64,000 bases of DNA from Maricaulis sp. (GTDB lineage: Bacteria > Pseudomonadota > Alphaproteobacteria > Caulobacterales > Maricaulaceae), in NCBI RefSeq assembly GCF_030149515.1, contig NZ_JASBRI010000022.1:248001-312000 (forward strand). The letters are read 5' to 3'. This document shows positions 17,698-26,999 of this stretch, in pieces. The notes under the pieces are model-generated. The model saw nothing but the letters and a program-made list of their open reading frames with translations, searched no databases and was not told the DNA's origin. Position 1 is the stretch's first letter, and each line of letters opens with the position of its first letter. The translations under genes were made by a program, and so were the position numbers.

Positions 17698-19125
17698 TCA
17701 GCCCTGGAGCTCCTGCGTGAGACGGTCGATGTCGTCTGCCACGGGATCTCCGGCATCGAGCAGCGCCGTCACCTTGTTGACCGCATGGATTACCGTCGAG
17801 TGGTCGCGCCCGCCGAAACGGCGCCCGATATCGGGCAGCGAGCGCGTGGTCATTGTCTTGGCCAGATACATGGCAATATGACGCGGACGCACGACACTCT
17901 GGGTCCGTCGCTTGGAACAGATATCCGCGGGCGTGACACCGTAATGCGACGCCACGGCCTTCTGGATCTCGTCCACGGTGAGGCGCCGCTCCGAGCTGAG
18001 CGACAGCTCGCGCAGGGCCGTCGACACGGCTTCCATCGTCACCGGCAGACCGAGCAGGGCCGTGCGGCAGATGACATTGTTGAGGACCCCCTCCAGTTCG
18101 CGCGGACTGGACGTGATGCGCGCGGCGAGGAAGTCGCGCACGGCCTCAGGCACATCCAGCACCGGATAGTGGCATTTGGCCTGGGCGATCTTGCAGTCCA
18201 GGATTTGCCGGCGCAGGTCGAGATCGGGTTTGCCCAGCGGACAGGCCAGACCGCCGACCAGGAGCGAGCGCAGGCGGTCGTCGGAGACCTGAAGCTCGGC
18301 CGGAGGGCGGTGCGAGGCGAGCACCACCTGCTTGTTCTCGGCCACAAGGGCAGCAACCGTGTTGAGGAATTCGTCTTCGGTCTTGGGCTTGCCGGCGATG
18401 AAATGGACATCGTCGACCAGCAGGACATCCACGCGGCGCACGGTCTCCTTGAAGGCGATCGTGTCGCGTGCCCGCATGGCGGTGACAAAACCGGAGAGGA
18501 ATTCCTCTGCCGTCAGATAAAGCGCCTTGCGCGGCCGCGACGTATGTTCGAACGCGCTGGCCACAGCATGCATCAGGTGGGTCTTGCCGACACCGTAATC
18601 GCCGTAGAAGAAGACCGGATTGAACGGCGGCGTCTGGGCGCCGACCACGGTGCGCGCGGCTGCCGCCGCCACTTCGTTCGCCGGGCCGACCCGGAAACTG
18701 TCGAAGGTGAAGCGGGTCTCGCTGACCGGAGCGCTTTCGGGCGCGGAAGACGCTGCAGGCGCCGGCGCGGTGACTGCGCGCTCGGCGGACGGCGCGACCA
18801 CCGGTTGCGGCTCGGCCTCGCCTTCGGCAACCAGATGAACCGCCCGGTGCGTGCTGTCGAGTTCGGCCCAGATCGCACGAATCCGGGCACCCCAATGATC
18901 CTCGACCCAGTCGCGATTAAAACTGCTGGGTGCGATAATGATTATCGCACCGGACTCCGATACGCGCACACGCAGGCGGGCAATTTCCTGCGAGTATATG
19001 GCCGGACCGCACTCATCTCTAAGATGCGCCCGCACCTGCCGCCAAATCGCCGAAATTCCGTCCGATCTACCCGTCTCGATGCCCGCGGGCTTCGCCTCTG
19101 CCACCGCCAATTTGTTTAACGCCAT
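17698..19125 (-). CDS. dnaA: chromosomal replication initiator DnaA
   Basis: A 475-residue initiator. Domain I covers about the first 85 residues, and domain II is a short acidic alanine-rich linker. The AAA+ domain has Walker A GDYGVGKT and Walker B VLLVDDVHFIAGK. The C-terminal helix-turn-helix shows the DnaA signature (RPRHIAMYLAKTMTTRSLPDIGRRFGGRDHSTVIHA) that reads DnaA boxes. The start at the ATG at 19125 (MALNKL) is preferred to the in-frame GTG at 19137; neither has a clear ribosome site. The second residue of the P-loop is Asp (GDYG) rather than the usual Gly, but the GxxxxGKT pattern is kept. Confidence 0.97.
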   Translation of the reverse strand: MALNKLAVAEAKPAGIETGRSDGISAIWRQVRAHLRDECGPAIYSQEIARLRVRVSESGAIIIIAPSSFNRDWVEDHWGARIRAIWAELDSTHRAVHLVAEGEAEPQPVVAPSAERAVTAPAPAASSAPESAPVSETRFTFDSFRVGPANEVAAAAARTVVGAQTPPFNPVFFYGDYGVGKTHLMHAVASAFEHTSRPRKALYLTAEEFLSGFVTAMRARDTIAFKETVRRVDVLLVDDVHFIAGKPKTEDEFLNTVAALVAENKQVVLASHRPPAELQVSDDRLRSLLVGGLACPLGKPDLDLRRQILDCKIAQAKCHYPVLDVPEAVRDFLAARITSSPRELEGVLNNVICRTALLGLPVTMEAVSTALRELSLSSERRLTVDEIQKAVASHYGVTPADICSKRRTQSVVRPRHIAMYLAKTMTTRSLPDIGRRFGGRDHSTVIHAVNKVTALLDAGDPVADDIDRLTQELQG

Positions 19126-19272
19126 CGTTCGCCACACTTTTGTTTTTCTCGTCAGGATGCACGAGCTATGTGTTTGTTATTTAGACGCATTTCCCCCTCA
19201 TACAGCGCTCGCGGCGGCGGCGCTGCTCTCGGAATGTGATCCGCATGGGAATGATCGCCCTCAGGAGCCCAG

Positions 19273-19300
19273 AGGTTACGCCTCTCCTAATTGTGGTCAA
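19273..19300 (-). promoter_or_regulatory. candidate dnaA promoter
   Basis: On the minus strand TTGACC (19300-19295) is followed after 16 bases by TAACCT (19278-19273), a moderate match. It would give a 5' leader of about 140 bases, which is in line with the long dnaA leader known in Caulobacter. A GANTC methylation site lies 3 bases upstream of the -35 and a small dyad (AGAGG/CCTCT, 19271-19285) overlaps the -10. Confidence 0.35.
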
Positions 19301-19400
19301 CATGATTCAGCGCCTCAAATCCGAGATTCTTCGCTTGACACGGGAAATCCGTGATCGGATCGAAGCTTGTCATTTTTGACAGATTGATGACACTTCTGCT

Positions 19401-19428
19401 GGTCGCAAAACGGAACCGTTTTGCGACC
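19401..19428. repeat. 28-bp inverted repeat between dnaA and rpsT
   Basis: GGTCGCAAAACGG and CCGTTTTGCGACC form a perfect 13-bp inverted repeat around a central AA. No T-run follows on either side, so it is not a simple terminator. It could be a regulator operator for dnaA or a cruciform or RNA hairpin element. Confidence 0.8.
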
Positions 19429-19547
19429 CGATAGCACGAGCATCATCGAAATGTACGCCTGGCAAGCTCTCCGTATGAGGATTAAAATTATTCAAGCAGC
19501 CGCGCGGGCCTGGGGTGCACCTTGAAGACCGCGGTTTGTGCGCGCGC

Positions 19548-19580
19548 AAAAAAATACGCCCGGGACGTGTATCCCGGGCG
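19548..19580 (-). terminator. Rho-independent terminator of rpsT
   Basis: Read on the minus strand, a 9-bp stem CGCCCGGGA / TCCCGGGCG with a 6-base loop is followed by TATTTTTTT. It lies 30 bases after the rpsT stop and separates rpsT from the dnaA upstream region. Confidence 0.92.
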
Positions 19581-19609
19581 CATTGAATTCGGCTGATGCC
19601 GGATCGGCG

Positions 19610-19876
19610 TCAGGCGGACATGGCCTTCACGCGGGCCGACAGGCGCGAGACTTTCCGCGAACCGGTATTCTTGTGGACCACGCCATTGCTGACGGCGCGC
19701 ATCATTTCCGATTCCGCCTGGACCAGAGCGGTCTTGGCCGCGGCCTGATCGCCCGAAGCGATCGCCAGCTCGACCTTCTTCACAAACGTCCGCACGCGCG
19801 AGCGGCGGGCCTTGTTGACGGCCGTGCGACGCGCAATCTTGCGAACCATTTTCTTGGCCGAGTTGGTGTTGGCCAT
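19610..19876 (-). CDS. rpsT: 30S ribosomal protein S20
   Basis: An 88-residue, lysine/arginine-rich protein ([36 protein letters not shown]) with the helical layout and length of bS20, an early-assembling 16S rRNA binder. The stretch [26 protein letters not shown] is the conserved C-terminal part. The dnaA-rpsT neighbourhood is standard in Alphaproteobacteria. It ends in a strong terminator. Confidence 0.98.
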   Translation of the reverse strand: MANTNSAKKMVRKIARRTAVNKARRSRVRTFVKKVELAIASGDQAAAKTALVQAESEMMRAVSNGVVHKNTGSRKVSRLSARVKAMSA

Positions 19877-19984
19877 CGATCTACCTCTTCATGCGGTCGG
19901 GCCAAGCGGGCCCGGCAAATTCCGTGAGCGGCGGCGTATAGGCCTTCGGGACCGGGCCGTCAACCGCCGAATGCGCATTCCGGC

Positions 19985-20761
19985 CTAGCGGTGCTTGAAA
20001 TGCGCAGCGCGTTTTTCAGCGAAGGCCGCCATACCCTCCTTCTGGTCCTCCAGTGCGAACTGCGACTGGAACACACGGCGTTCGAAGCGGATACCCTCGG
20101 TCAGGCCGATCTCGAAGGCGCGATTGACCGCTTCCTTGGTCATCATGGCCACCGGCAGCGACTTTGACGCGATCGTCTCGGCCGCCTCCATGACGGTATC
20201 CATCAGGTCGTCGGCCGGCACGACACGCGACACCAGGCCGGCACGCTCGGCCTCCTCGGCATCCATCATGCGCCCGGTCAGACACAGATCCATCGCCTTG
20301 GCCTTGCCCACGGCGCGCGGCAGGCGCTGCGTGCCACCCGAGCCCGGCATGACGCCGAGATTGATTTCGGGCTGGCCGAACTTGGCGGTCTCCGACGCGA
20401 TGATGAAATCGCACATCATGGCAATTTCGCACCCGCCGCCGAGCGCGTAGCCCGACACGGCCGCGATGATCGGCTTGCGGAAGCGCGACACCGATTCCCA
20501 GGTCTCGGCGAACGGATCGTTCATGTAGAGACCGACCTGGTCGCGCGCCTGCAATTCCTTGATATCGGCACCGGCGGCAAAGGCCTTCTTCGACCCGGTC
20601 AGCACGACACAGCCAATTTCGTCGTCCCGTTCGAACTCCGCCAGGGCCGCGGACAGTTCGGTGGTGAGTTCGTCGCAGAGCGCGTTCAGCGCTTGCGGAC
20701 GGTTCAGCGTTACAACGCCGACACGCCCCTCCGTCTTCACCTGTATCGTCTTGTAGGCCAT
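19985..20761 (-). CDS. enoyl-CoA hydratase (crotonase family)
   Basis: A 258-residue crotonase. The oxyanion-hole stretch [11 protein letters not shown] and both catalytic glutamates are present, in [15 protein letters not shown] and [18 protein letters not shown]. This places it among true hydratases that add water to trans-2-enoyl-CoA in beta-oxidation. The start at 20761 ([12 protein letters not shown]) matches the family; the 295-residue track version carries an unsupported leader. It stands between rpsT and the GumN-like gene on the same strand. Confidence 0.93.
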   Translation of the reverse strand: MAYKTIQVKTEGRVGVVTLNRPQALNALCDELTTELSAALAEFERDDEIGCVVLTGSKKAFAAGADIKELQARDQVGLYMNDPFAETWESVSRFRKPIIAAVSGYALGGGCEIAMMCDFIIASETAKFGQPEINLGVMPGSGGTQRLPRAVGKAKAMDLCLTGRMMDAEEAERAGLVSRVVPADDLMDTVMEAAETIASKSLPVAMMTKEAVNRAFEIGLTEGIRFERRVFQSQFALEDQKEGMAAFAEKRAAHFKHR

Positions 20762-20882
20762 TCGGCACTCCATGTGACGGCGCGGCATCCCCCGCGCGGG
20801 AAAAACCGCGCCGCTATAACCCACACGGGCGCAAGCGTCGATAGCGGGCAGGCTGGAAGACTCACCCGCCATCGCATCGGCG

Positions 20883-21824
20883 CTATTGCCGGGTGACGGT
20901 CAGCCCGCGATCGCGCAGCAATTCGATAACACCGGCATCGCCCGGAAGATGTCCCGCGCCCACGGCGATGAAGACCGTGCCCTCGCCGTCGAGAATGTCC
21001 AGGATCTGGGGCACCCACGCGCGATTGCGCTCCGCAATGATCGCCTCGAAGAGTTCCGGCGCGTCTTCACGCATGTCGTCATTGATCAGTGCATCCAGCG
21101 CCGCCATGTCGCCCGTGGCCCAGGCACGCACCATGTCGTCGACCAGTTGCGGCATGCGCTCCATGTCTTCCAGCCCTTCGGCGAGGAAACGGACCTGGAT
21201 GTCGTCCGGCAGACCGGACAGGAAACCGATCTGCTGTTCGGCAGTCTCGAAATAGCCGAACTGCATGTCCCTGTCGGCGACATGCGAGATCAACGCCAGT
21301 TCGACGCCGGCATTGGGATCGAACCCCATCTGCTGCATCTGTCCGACGGCGAGGACGATCTGGGCCAGCCAGGGCCGCATCGGATCCAGCATGACAGGCG
21401 TTGCCCCGACGCTGGGCGCGATCTCGGCCAGCAGGGCCTGCGTTTCTTCGTCCAGCATGGAGGAGAGCGTCGTGCCGGCCGGGTTGAGACCGTATTGCGG
21501 GATCAGGGCCTGCATCTGCTGTTGCGCCTCCGGCGAATGCACATCCGCTTCCAGATAGATCGTGCCCGCCATCTCCACCGCGGTCATTACATCCTCGGTC
21601 TTCCATTCCAGCTCGGCGGGCAGAATGTGAAACGTGCCGAAAATGTAGATATCGGAATCCGCGTCGCTGACGCGCCAGAGGGCCGGATCCGCATCGATGG
21701 CGGCATAGTCGGTGGCATGCGGCTGGGCCGACGCGCCGGGCGCGGCGGCCAGTAGCCCGGCGAGCAGGGCGGTGCCGGCTGCCAGCGCGGCACGGGATCG
21801 CTGGAGACGCGAAATCAGGGACAT
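20883..21824 (-). CDS. TraB/GumN family secreted protein
   Basis: A 313-residue protein with an N-terminal signal peptide (hydrophobic run ending ASAQ at about residue 34). The core shows [22 protein letters not shown] near the N-terminus and [27 protein letters not shown] at the end, the paired GTxH and GxxH motifs of the TraB/GumN fold, a predicted metalloprotease-like family. AGGAG lies 8 bases before the ATG at 21824. The 692-residue track ORF is an artefact that runs through mutM in another frame. Substrate unknown. Confidence 0.88.
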   Translation of the reverse strand: MSLISRLQRSRAALAAGTALLAGLLAAAPGASAQPHATDYAAIDADPALWRVSDADSDIYIFGTFHILPAELEWKTEDVMTAVEMAGTIYLEADVHSPEAQQQMQALIPQYGLNPAGTTLSSMLDEETQALLAEIAPSVGATPVMLDPMRPWLAQIVLAVGQMQQMGFDPNAGVELALISHVADRDMQFGYFETAEQQIGFLSGLPDDIQVRFLAEGLEDMERMPQLVDDMVRAWATGDMAALDALINDDMREDAPELFEAIIAERNRAWVPQILDILDGEGTVFIAVGAGHLPGDAGVIELLRDRGLTVTRQ

Positions 21825-21922
21825 GAAGATTACTCCTGCAAGGCTTGACGGTTTCGTGGCACGACTTCTAGGCAAGATGGCGGCGGAACGGACCGGGGAT
21901 TGTGGTCTGGACGGTCCCGGTT

Positions 21923-22786
21923 TCAACGCTGGCACGACGTGCAAAGGAAGGTCGACCGCCCCGACTGGACAATCCGGCCGATCCGGCCGGCGCAATCGGG
22001 AGTGACACACGCCTCGCCCTCGCGGCCATAGGCCCGGAAACGGTGCTGGAAATAGCCCAGAGCCCCGTCCGCCGCTGCAAAATCGCGCAGTGTCGATCCG
22101 CCGGCCTCGATTGCCTCGTCGATCACACTGCGCACGGCCACGGCCAGCCGCGCGGCACGGCGCCCGGGGATTGTCGCCGCCAGCCGCCGGGGGCTGATCC
22201 CGGCCCGGTGCAGGGCCTCGCAGACATAGATATTGCCCAGGCCTGCCACCACGCGCTGATCCAGCAGCGCAGCCTTGACCGGCGTCTTGCGGCCCTTGAG
22301 CGCGTTGCACAGATGCGCTTCGGAAAAGGCGTTTGAATTGGGTTCGGGCCCGAGGCCGGCGAGGAAGGGGTTGGCCGCCTCCGCGGCCGTATCGAACACG
22401 TCCATGAAACCGAAGCGCCGCGGATCGTTGTAGCGGATGGTGACCCCGCCCTCGACGCCGAACACGACATGATCGTGCCGGGGATTGGCGGGCTCGGCAT
22501 GAACGAAATCCCCCGGCTGCCGGCTGCGGTCTTCGGCCTCGACCGAATAGCGCCCCGACATGCCCAGATGCGACAGCAGCGTGGCGCCGCCCTCCAGCCG
22601 GATCAGCAGATATTTGGCGCGGCGGTCGATCCGCTCGACCCGGCGCCCGGCAATCCGCCCGGCAAATCCGGGCGGGAAGGGAAAGCGCAGATCGGCGCGG
22701 TTGAGGGTGACCGATCGAACGGTCCGGCCTTCGAGGGCCGGAGTCAGGCCGCGGCGAACGGTTTCGACTTCGGGCAGTTCGGGCAT
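21923..22786 (-). CDS. mutM: formamidopyrimidine-DNA glycosylase
   Basis: A 287-residue base-excision enzyme that removes 8-oxoguanine and ring-opened purines and nicks the strand. The N-terminal MPELPEVE supplies the catalytic proline and glutamate, and the helix-two-turn-helix includes [18 protein letters not shown]. The C-terminal zinc finger is CVTPDC plus CTSC, closing with QR. It lies back to back with ubiE, as in other Alphaproteobacteria. Confidence 0.97.
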   Translation of the reverse strand: MPELPEVETVRRGLTPALEGRTVRSVTLNRADLRFPFPPGFAGRIAGRRVERIDRRAKYLLIRLEGGATLLSHLGMSGRYSVEAEDRSRQPGDFVHAEPANPRHDHVVFGVEGGVTIRYNDPRRFGFMDVFDTAAEAANPFLAGLGPEPNSNAFSEAHLCNALKGRKTPVKAALLDQRVVAGLGNIYVCEALHRAGISPRRLAATIPGRRAARLAVAVRSVIDEAIEAGGSTLRDFAAADGALGYFQHRFRAYGREGEACVTPDCAGRIGRIVQSGRSTFLCTSCQR

Positions 22787-22935
22787 GGCAACTCGCGGTC
22801 GGACAGGGTCGGCACAACCTGCTTACAGCCTTCTTCCGGCGCTGCCCATATTGCGCAGCGCGGACGGGCCGCTGCGACACTTGGCACCGCGCCCGCCGCT
22901 TTTCGCAGCGGCGGGTGGCGTCTATGGTCGCGCCC

Positions 22936-23718
22936 ATGAGCGAGTCCCCGATGCAAGACACTGTTTCCTTCGGCTTTGCCGATGTTGCCCGCGACCGGAA
23001 AGCCGGGCTGGTGCGCGGCGTGTTCGACCGGTCGGCGCGGCGTTACGACCTGATGAACGACCTGATGTCGCTGGGCATTCACCGGGTCTGGAAGGACATG
23101 GTGATCACCCGGGCCAATCCCCAGCCCGGCGAACGTCTGGTCGACGTGGCCGGAGGCACCGGGGACCTGGCGCGCAGCTTTGTCAGCCGGGCCGATCGCA
23201 CCGGCGAGCGCCGCGGGGATCCGCGAAAGGCCGGGGCCATCGTGCTGGATATCAACGAACAGATGCTGCGCGCCGGTGTAAAACGGGGCGTCAGCCAGGC
23301 CCAGGCCGGGCGGATCCACTGGGTGACCGGCAATGCCGAATGCCTGCCCCTGCCGGACCGCAGCGCGCACTGCGTGACGATTTCCACCGGCATTCGCAAT
23401 GTCACCGACCGAATGGCTGCGCTGCTGGAGATGCGGCGCGTGCTCAAGCCGGGCGGACGTTTTCTGTGCCTGGAATTCACCCGGCCGACCAGCCGCGCCT
23501 GGGAAAGACTGTACGATGCCTGGTCGTTCAATGTGATGCCGGCGCTGGGCGAACATGTCGCGAATGACCGGGAGAGCTATCAGTATCTGGTGGAGTCGAT
23601 CCGGCGCTTTCCTGACCAGGAGGACTTCGCCGCGGAATTGCGCGAGGCCGGCTTCCACCGTGTCGGCTATACCAATTTCTCCGGCGGCATTGCCGCCCTG
23701 CACACGGGTTGGGCCTAG
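22936..23718 (+). CDS. ubiE: demethylmenaquinone/2-polyprenyl-benzoquinol methyltransferase
   Basis: A 260-residue class I SAM methyltransferase for ring C-methylation in ubiquinone synthesis. [43 protein letters not shown] is the family N-terminus, motif I is [11 protein letters not shown] and the second UbiE signature reads [26 protein letters not shown]. The start at 22936 (MSESPMQD) was chosen by homology; 22915 and 22924 are in-frame alternatives. ubiB follows 523 bases later on the same strand, with a small opposite-strand gene in between. Confidence 0.96.
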   Translation: MSESPMQDTVSFGFADVARDRKAGLVRGVFDRSARRYDLMNDLMSLGIHRVWKDMVITRANPQPGERLVDVAGGTGDLARSFVSRADRTGERRGDPRKAGAIVLDINEQMLRAGVKRGVSQAQAGRIHWVTGNAECLPLPDRSAHCVTISTGIRNVTDRMAALLEMRRVLKPGGRFLCLEFTRPTSRAWERLYDAWSFNVMPALGEHVANDRESYQYLVESIRRFPDQEDFAAELREAGFHRVGYTNFSGGIAALHTGWA

Positions 23719-24116
23719 TCGCGGCCGCGCTTGGCCCGCAGCCAGGCCTTTGCGGCCTCGACCGTGTCGAACACGGGCAATTCGGCCGGATAGAACTGGC
23801 CGCCGAAACTGATCCAGTATTCCACCAGCGGCCGCTGCATGGGATTGCTGCACACCTGGGCGGAATAGGTCGGCGTATCGCCGTAGTGCTCCCTGAGCAG
23901 CGCCACGAGCTCGTCCCTCAGGCGCCGGAAATCGTCCGGCGAGACATCGCCCAGCAGACCGTCGTTATAGACGACGATGCGGTCGCAGTGCGGCGTCCAG
24001 CCCGGCATCGTGACGAGCCTGCGCATCAGGACGAGGGCATCGTCCAGTGCCACGACCCCGTGATAGCGGATGATCGCCCATTGATTCTCGCGGTCGAACT
24101 CGATCGTGTGGCGCAT
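23715..24116 (-). CDS. hypothetical SpoIIAA/STAS-like small protein
   Basis: A 133-residue protein beginning [22 protein letters not shown]. The pattern of strand-strand-helix at the N-terminus and the closing [13 protein letters not shown] resembles SpoIIAA-like/STAS-like proteins, often seen in several copies in marine Alphaproteobacteria. Confidence in the fold is modest. A protein with the same layout lies at 59786-60169. The stop overlaps the ubiE stop by 4 bases in convergent orientation. The track start at 24227 is not supported. Confidence 0.7.
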   Translation of the reverse strand: MRHTIEFDRENQWAIIRYHGVVALDDALVLMRRLVTMPGWTPHCDRIVVYNDGLLGDVSPDDFRRLRDELVALLREHYGDTPTYSAQVCSNPMQRPLVEYWISFGGQFYPAELPVFDTVEAAKAWLRAKRGRD

Positions 24117-24241
24117 GCCGCGCACGTTCGGCCAGAAGCGGACGCCGATCAACCGGCCGGTTGCAGATCGCGACGTATCGGGTGCACGCGACTTCACGCC
24201 ACGCTCGCCAAGCGCGTCCGTGCACACTAAACCGGCTGTCG

Positions 24242-25780
24242 ATGTTTGCGACCCTTGCCTCTTTCGCGCGCCTGCTGCGGGCTGTCCTGACCCTCGCCCG
24301 GCACGATGCCATTCTGCCGGCGGAGTATCAGTCGGTCTATCCGGCGCCCGCGCGCATGGCCGGCCGTGTCATGCGCCTGCTTGCCCGGCGCAGGCAGGCC
24401 GGCAATCCCGGAGAACGCCTGGCCCGTGCCCTGGAAAGCCTGGGCCCGTCCTATGTCAAATTCGGCCAGATCCTGGCGACGCGCGGCGACGTCATCGGCG
24501 AACGCTTTGCCCGCGGCCTGGCCCGCCTGCAGGACAAGATGCCGCCCTTCGGTGACGACAAGGCGCGCACAGTCCTGGAAGCCGAGTTCGGCGCCCCCCC
24601 GGATACGCTCTTTTCTGAACTGGGTCCTGCCGTCGCCGCCGCCTCGATCGCCCAGGTCCACAAGGCGACGACCTCGGACGGGCGCACGGTGGCGGTGAAA
24701 ATCCTGCGTCCGGACATCGAGCGGCGCATCGCCCGCGATATCCGCACCCTGTCGCTGGGCGCGGCCCTGGCGGAACGTTTCGCCCCGGCCTCGCGCCGGC
24801 TGGAGCCGCGCAAATTCGTCGAGACAGTGTCGCGCTCGCTGACTGTCGAGACCGATCTGCGCCTCGAGGCTGCCGCCGCATCGGAGCTGGCCGAGGCCGC
24901 CGCCGTGGCGGAAGGCTATCGCATTCCCGCCGTCGACTGGACCCGCTCCACAAAACGCGTCCTGACCACCGAATGGATCGATGCCATTGCGCTGTCCGAT
25001 ACCGAGCGCTTGTCGCAATGCGATCTCGACCGGCCGGAACTGGCAACACGCCTGACCCGGGCCTTTCTGGCGACGGCACTGGATCGCGGTGTCTTTCATG
25101 CCGACATGCATGCCGGCAATCTCTTTGCCGACGAGGCCGGCCGGATCTGGGCCGTGGATTTCGGCATCATGGGGCGGATCGGGCGGGCCGAGCGGCGCTT
25201 TCTCGCCCTGATCCTGCACGGTTTCCTGACCCGCGACTACATGTCGGCCGCCCGCGCCCACTTCGCCGCCGGCTATGTGCCGCAGCACCATTCGGTGGAG
25301 GATTTTGCCAGCGCCCTGCGCGCCGTCGGCGAGCCGATCTTCGGCAAGCGGGCCGATGAGGTGCCGATGTCGCGCGTGCTGCTGCAATTGTTCGAGATCA
25401 CCGATCTGTTCGACATGCGGCTGCGGCCTGAACTGGTGATGCTGCAAAAGACGATGGTGCAGTGCGAGGGCGTGGCGCGCCAGCTGGACCCCAAGCACGA
25501 CATGTGGGGCGCGGCGGCGCCGGTCGTGGAGCGCTGGATGAAGCGCGAGCTGGGGCCGGAGGGGCGGATCCGCGACCTCGGTGAGGATGTGGTGCGCCTG
25601 CACGATGCGGTGCGGCAATTGCCCCGGGCGATCGAGGACTGGGCCGAGATCGGCGCGAAGCTCAAGGCGGGCGAGCTGAAACTGTCCGGAGGGCCCCGGA
25701 TACGGCCCTGGGCCCTGCGCCTGGCCTGGCTGGCAGGGGCCGGCGCGACCGGCGCCATGCTCGCCTGGCTCGCCCTCTAG
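24242..25780 (+). CDS. ubiB: ubiquinone biosynthesis kinase-like protein UbiB
   Basis: A 512-residue ABC1/ADCK atypical kinase fold protein needed for ubiquinone production. The family-specific KxGQ motif is in SYVKFGQILATR, the alanine-rich loop in AAASIAQVHKATTSDG, the catalytic loop in FHADMHAGNLF and the DFG-equivalent in AVDFGIMGRIG. Two C-terminal hydrophobic residues stretches (LAWLAGAGATGAMLAWLAL) anchor it to the membrane. The ATG at 24242 (MFATLASF) is the likely start rather than the track GTG/ATG at 24161. Confidence 0.95.
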   Translation: MFATLASFARLLRAVLTLARHDAILPAEYQSVYPAPARMAGRVMRLLARRRQAGNPGERLARALESLGPSYVKFGQILATRGDVIGERFARGLARLQDKMPPFGDDKARTVLEAEFGAPPDTLFSELGPAVAAASIAQVHKATTSDGRTVAVKILRPDIERRIARDIRTLSLGAALAERFAPASRRLEPRKFVETVSRSLTVETDLRLEAAAASELAEAAAVAEGYRIPAVDWTRSTKRVLTTEWIDAIALSDTERLSQCDLDRPELATRLTRAFLATALDRGVFHADMHAGNLFADEAGRIWAVDFGIMGRIGRAERRFLALILHGFLTRDYMSAARAHFAAGYVPQHHSVEDFASALRAVGEPIFGKRADEVPMSRVLLQLFEITDLFDMRLRPELVMLQKTMVQCEGVARQLDPKHDMWGAAAPVVERWMKRELGPEGRIRDLGEDVVRLHDAVRQLPRAIEDWAEIGAKLKAGELKLSGGPRIRPWALRLAWLAGAGATGAMLAWLAL

Positions 25781-25800
25781 TATTTGAGCGGTCACATACA

Positions 25801-25817
25801 CTTTCCTTAAAGGAAAG
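25801..25817. promoter_or_regulatory. 17-bp perfect palindrome, candidate operator of the globin gene
   Basis: CTTTCCTT-A-AAGGAAAG is perfectly symmetric. It lies 20 bases after the ubiB stop and 18 bases before the globin start. No T-run follows and the loop would be a single base, so a protein-binding operator is more likely than a terminator. Confidence 0.6.
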
Positions 25818-25834
25818 CGTGATCCAATGCATGC

Positions 25835-26380
25835 ATGGCAAGGTTGAGACCCATCACCGAAGAACAGCGCGCGATCCAGCGGGAGTTTTTCCAGCTGGAC
25901 GAAAAAACGATGGACCGCGTCCGCCGGCTCAAACCGCGGCTGATGGACTATGCCAAGACGGCGCTGGACGGCGTGTTCGACCATCTCGAGGGCAATCCGG
26001 AAGTCGCCCACTATTTCGAGATTTCCGAGAACGTGACCTATCTGCGCGCCGGCATGCTGGCGCATTGCGATACGCTGTTCTCCTGCCGGTTCGACGACGC
26101 TTATTACGACGCCACCGACCATATGGGCGAGCGGCATTCCAAGCTGGAATACCATTCCCACGTCTATACGGCGGCCTATACCAACATGTTCACGCGTATT
26201 GTCGAGCTGGCGATGGCGGACAAGGGCAAGTTCACCACCGAGGACATCGTCGCCCTGACCCGTGTCACGCTCTACGACATGGAACTGACCGTCGGCTCCT
26301 TCTTCTCCCACCGCATGGAAAAGCGCGACGCGCTGGACTCGGACGCGGTGAAGATCCGGCATCTGCTCACGGGAAGCTGA
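25835..26380 (+). CDS. stand-alone protoglobin/globin-coupled sensor domain
   Basis: A 181-residue, all-helical protein. The sequence from TEEQRAIQREFFQLDEKTMDRVRRLKPRL to the C-terminus matches the heme-binding domain of globin-coupled sensors (HemAT-like), with the likely proximal histidine in GERHSKLEYHSHVYTAAY. No methyl-accepting or GGDEF output domain follows, so it may bind oxygen or NO and signal through a partner, or act in detoxification. No good ribosome site precedes the ATG at 25835. A 17-bp palindrome lies just upstream. Confidence 0.85.
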   Translation: MARLRPITEEQRAIQREFFQLDEKTMDRVRRLKPRLMDYAKTALDGVFDHLEGNPEVAHYFEISENVTYLRAGMLAHCDTLFSCRFDDAYYDATDHMGERHSKLEYHSHVYTAAYTNMFTRIVELAMADKGKFTTEDIVALTRVTLYDMELTVGSFFSHRMEKRDALDSDAVKIRHLLTGS

Positions 26381-26456
26381 CCGGGCGCGCGCACGCGCCT
26401 CTTGGGAAATCCGCCGCAAAGGGTTACCTCTTGCCCGTCTCGAGCGGAGCAAGCCC

Positions 26457-26999
26457 TTGTCCGAACCCCGCATTCTCCTGATCGTCGGCGGCGGTATCGC
26501 CGCCTACAAATCCCTCGAACTGATCCGCGAACTCAAGAAGCGGGGCATTGCCGCTCGCTGCATCCTGACGCGGGCGGGCGCACAGTTCGTGACCCCGCTG
26601 AGCCTGTCCGCCCTGTCGGCGGACAAGGTCTATGGCGAATTGTTCGATCTTACCGACGAGGCCGAAATGGGTCATATCGAGCTGTCGCGCTCGGCCGATC
26701 TTCTGGTCGTTGCCCCCGCCACGGCCGACCTTATGGCCAAGGCCGCAACGGGCCTGGCCAATGACCTCGCCTCGACGGCGCTGCTGGCAACCGACAAGCC
26801 CGTTCTGATGGCGCCGGCGATGAATGTGCGCATGTGGGAACATCCCGCCACACGCCGGAATCTGGCCACCCTGAAGGACGACGGCGTGCATATCGTCGGC
26901 CCCGACGAGGGCGATATGGCATGTGGCGAATTCGGGCCGGGACGCATGGCCGGGCCGGCAGCTATCGCCGATGCGATCGAAGGCCTTCTCCGTGGCTGA
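26457..26999 (+). CDS. coaC: phosphopantothenoylcysteine decarboxylase (separate CoaC)
   Basis: A 180-residue flavoprotein that decarboxylates phosphopantothenoylcysteine in CoA synthesis. The catalytic histidine is in [21 protein letters not shown], the asparagine motif is PAMNVRMW, and the clamp cysteine is in [14 protein letters not shown]. The start is a TTG at 26457 with GGAG upstream. In most bacteria this is the N-terminal half of a fused CoaBC; here the frame stops at 26999 and the CoaB half is in a different frame, overlapping by 8 bases. Confidence 0.92.
   Translation: MSEPRILLIVGGGIAAYKSLELIRELKKRGIAARCILTRAGAQFVTPLSLSALSADKVYGELFDLTDEAEMGHIELSRSADLLVVAPATADLMAKAATGLANDLASTALLATDKPVLMAPAMNVRMWEHPATRRNLATLKDDGVHIVGPDEGDMACGEFGPGRMAGPAAIADAIEGLLRG

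Larger units (their letters stand above)
19126..19547. other. dnaA-rpsT intergenic region, no gene, several dyads
   Basis: About 420 bases without a supportable gene. It holds two GATTC (GANTC) sites at 19304-19308 and 19324-19328, a -35-like TTGACC on the minus strand, and three dyads in a row (19347-19360 ATCCG/CGGAT; 19368-19381 TGTCA/TGACA; 19401-19428). I looked for DnaA boxes (TTATCCACA and near variants) and found only sites with two mismatches, such as TTCGCCACA at 19128, so I cannot call an origin here. Confidence 0.6.

Noticed and set aside
15780-17720. 646-residue plus-strand ORF opposite recF and dnaN
   Set aside because: Antisense shadow of recF and dnaN, both with complete family motifs.
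20883-22961. 692-residue minus-strand ORF across the GumN/TraB and mutM region
   Set aside because: Only the last ~313 residues are the GumN/TraB protein; the rest reads mutM in a wrong frame, where MutM itself (21923-22786) is unmistakable.
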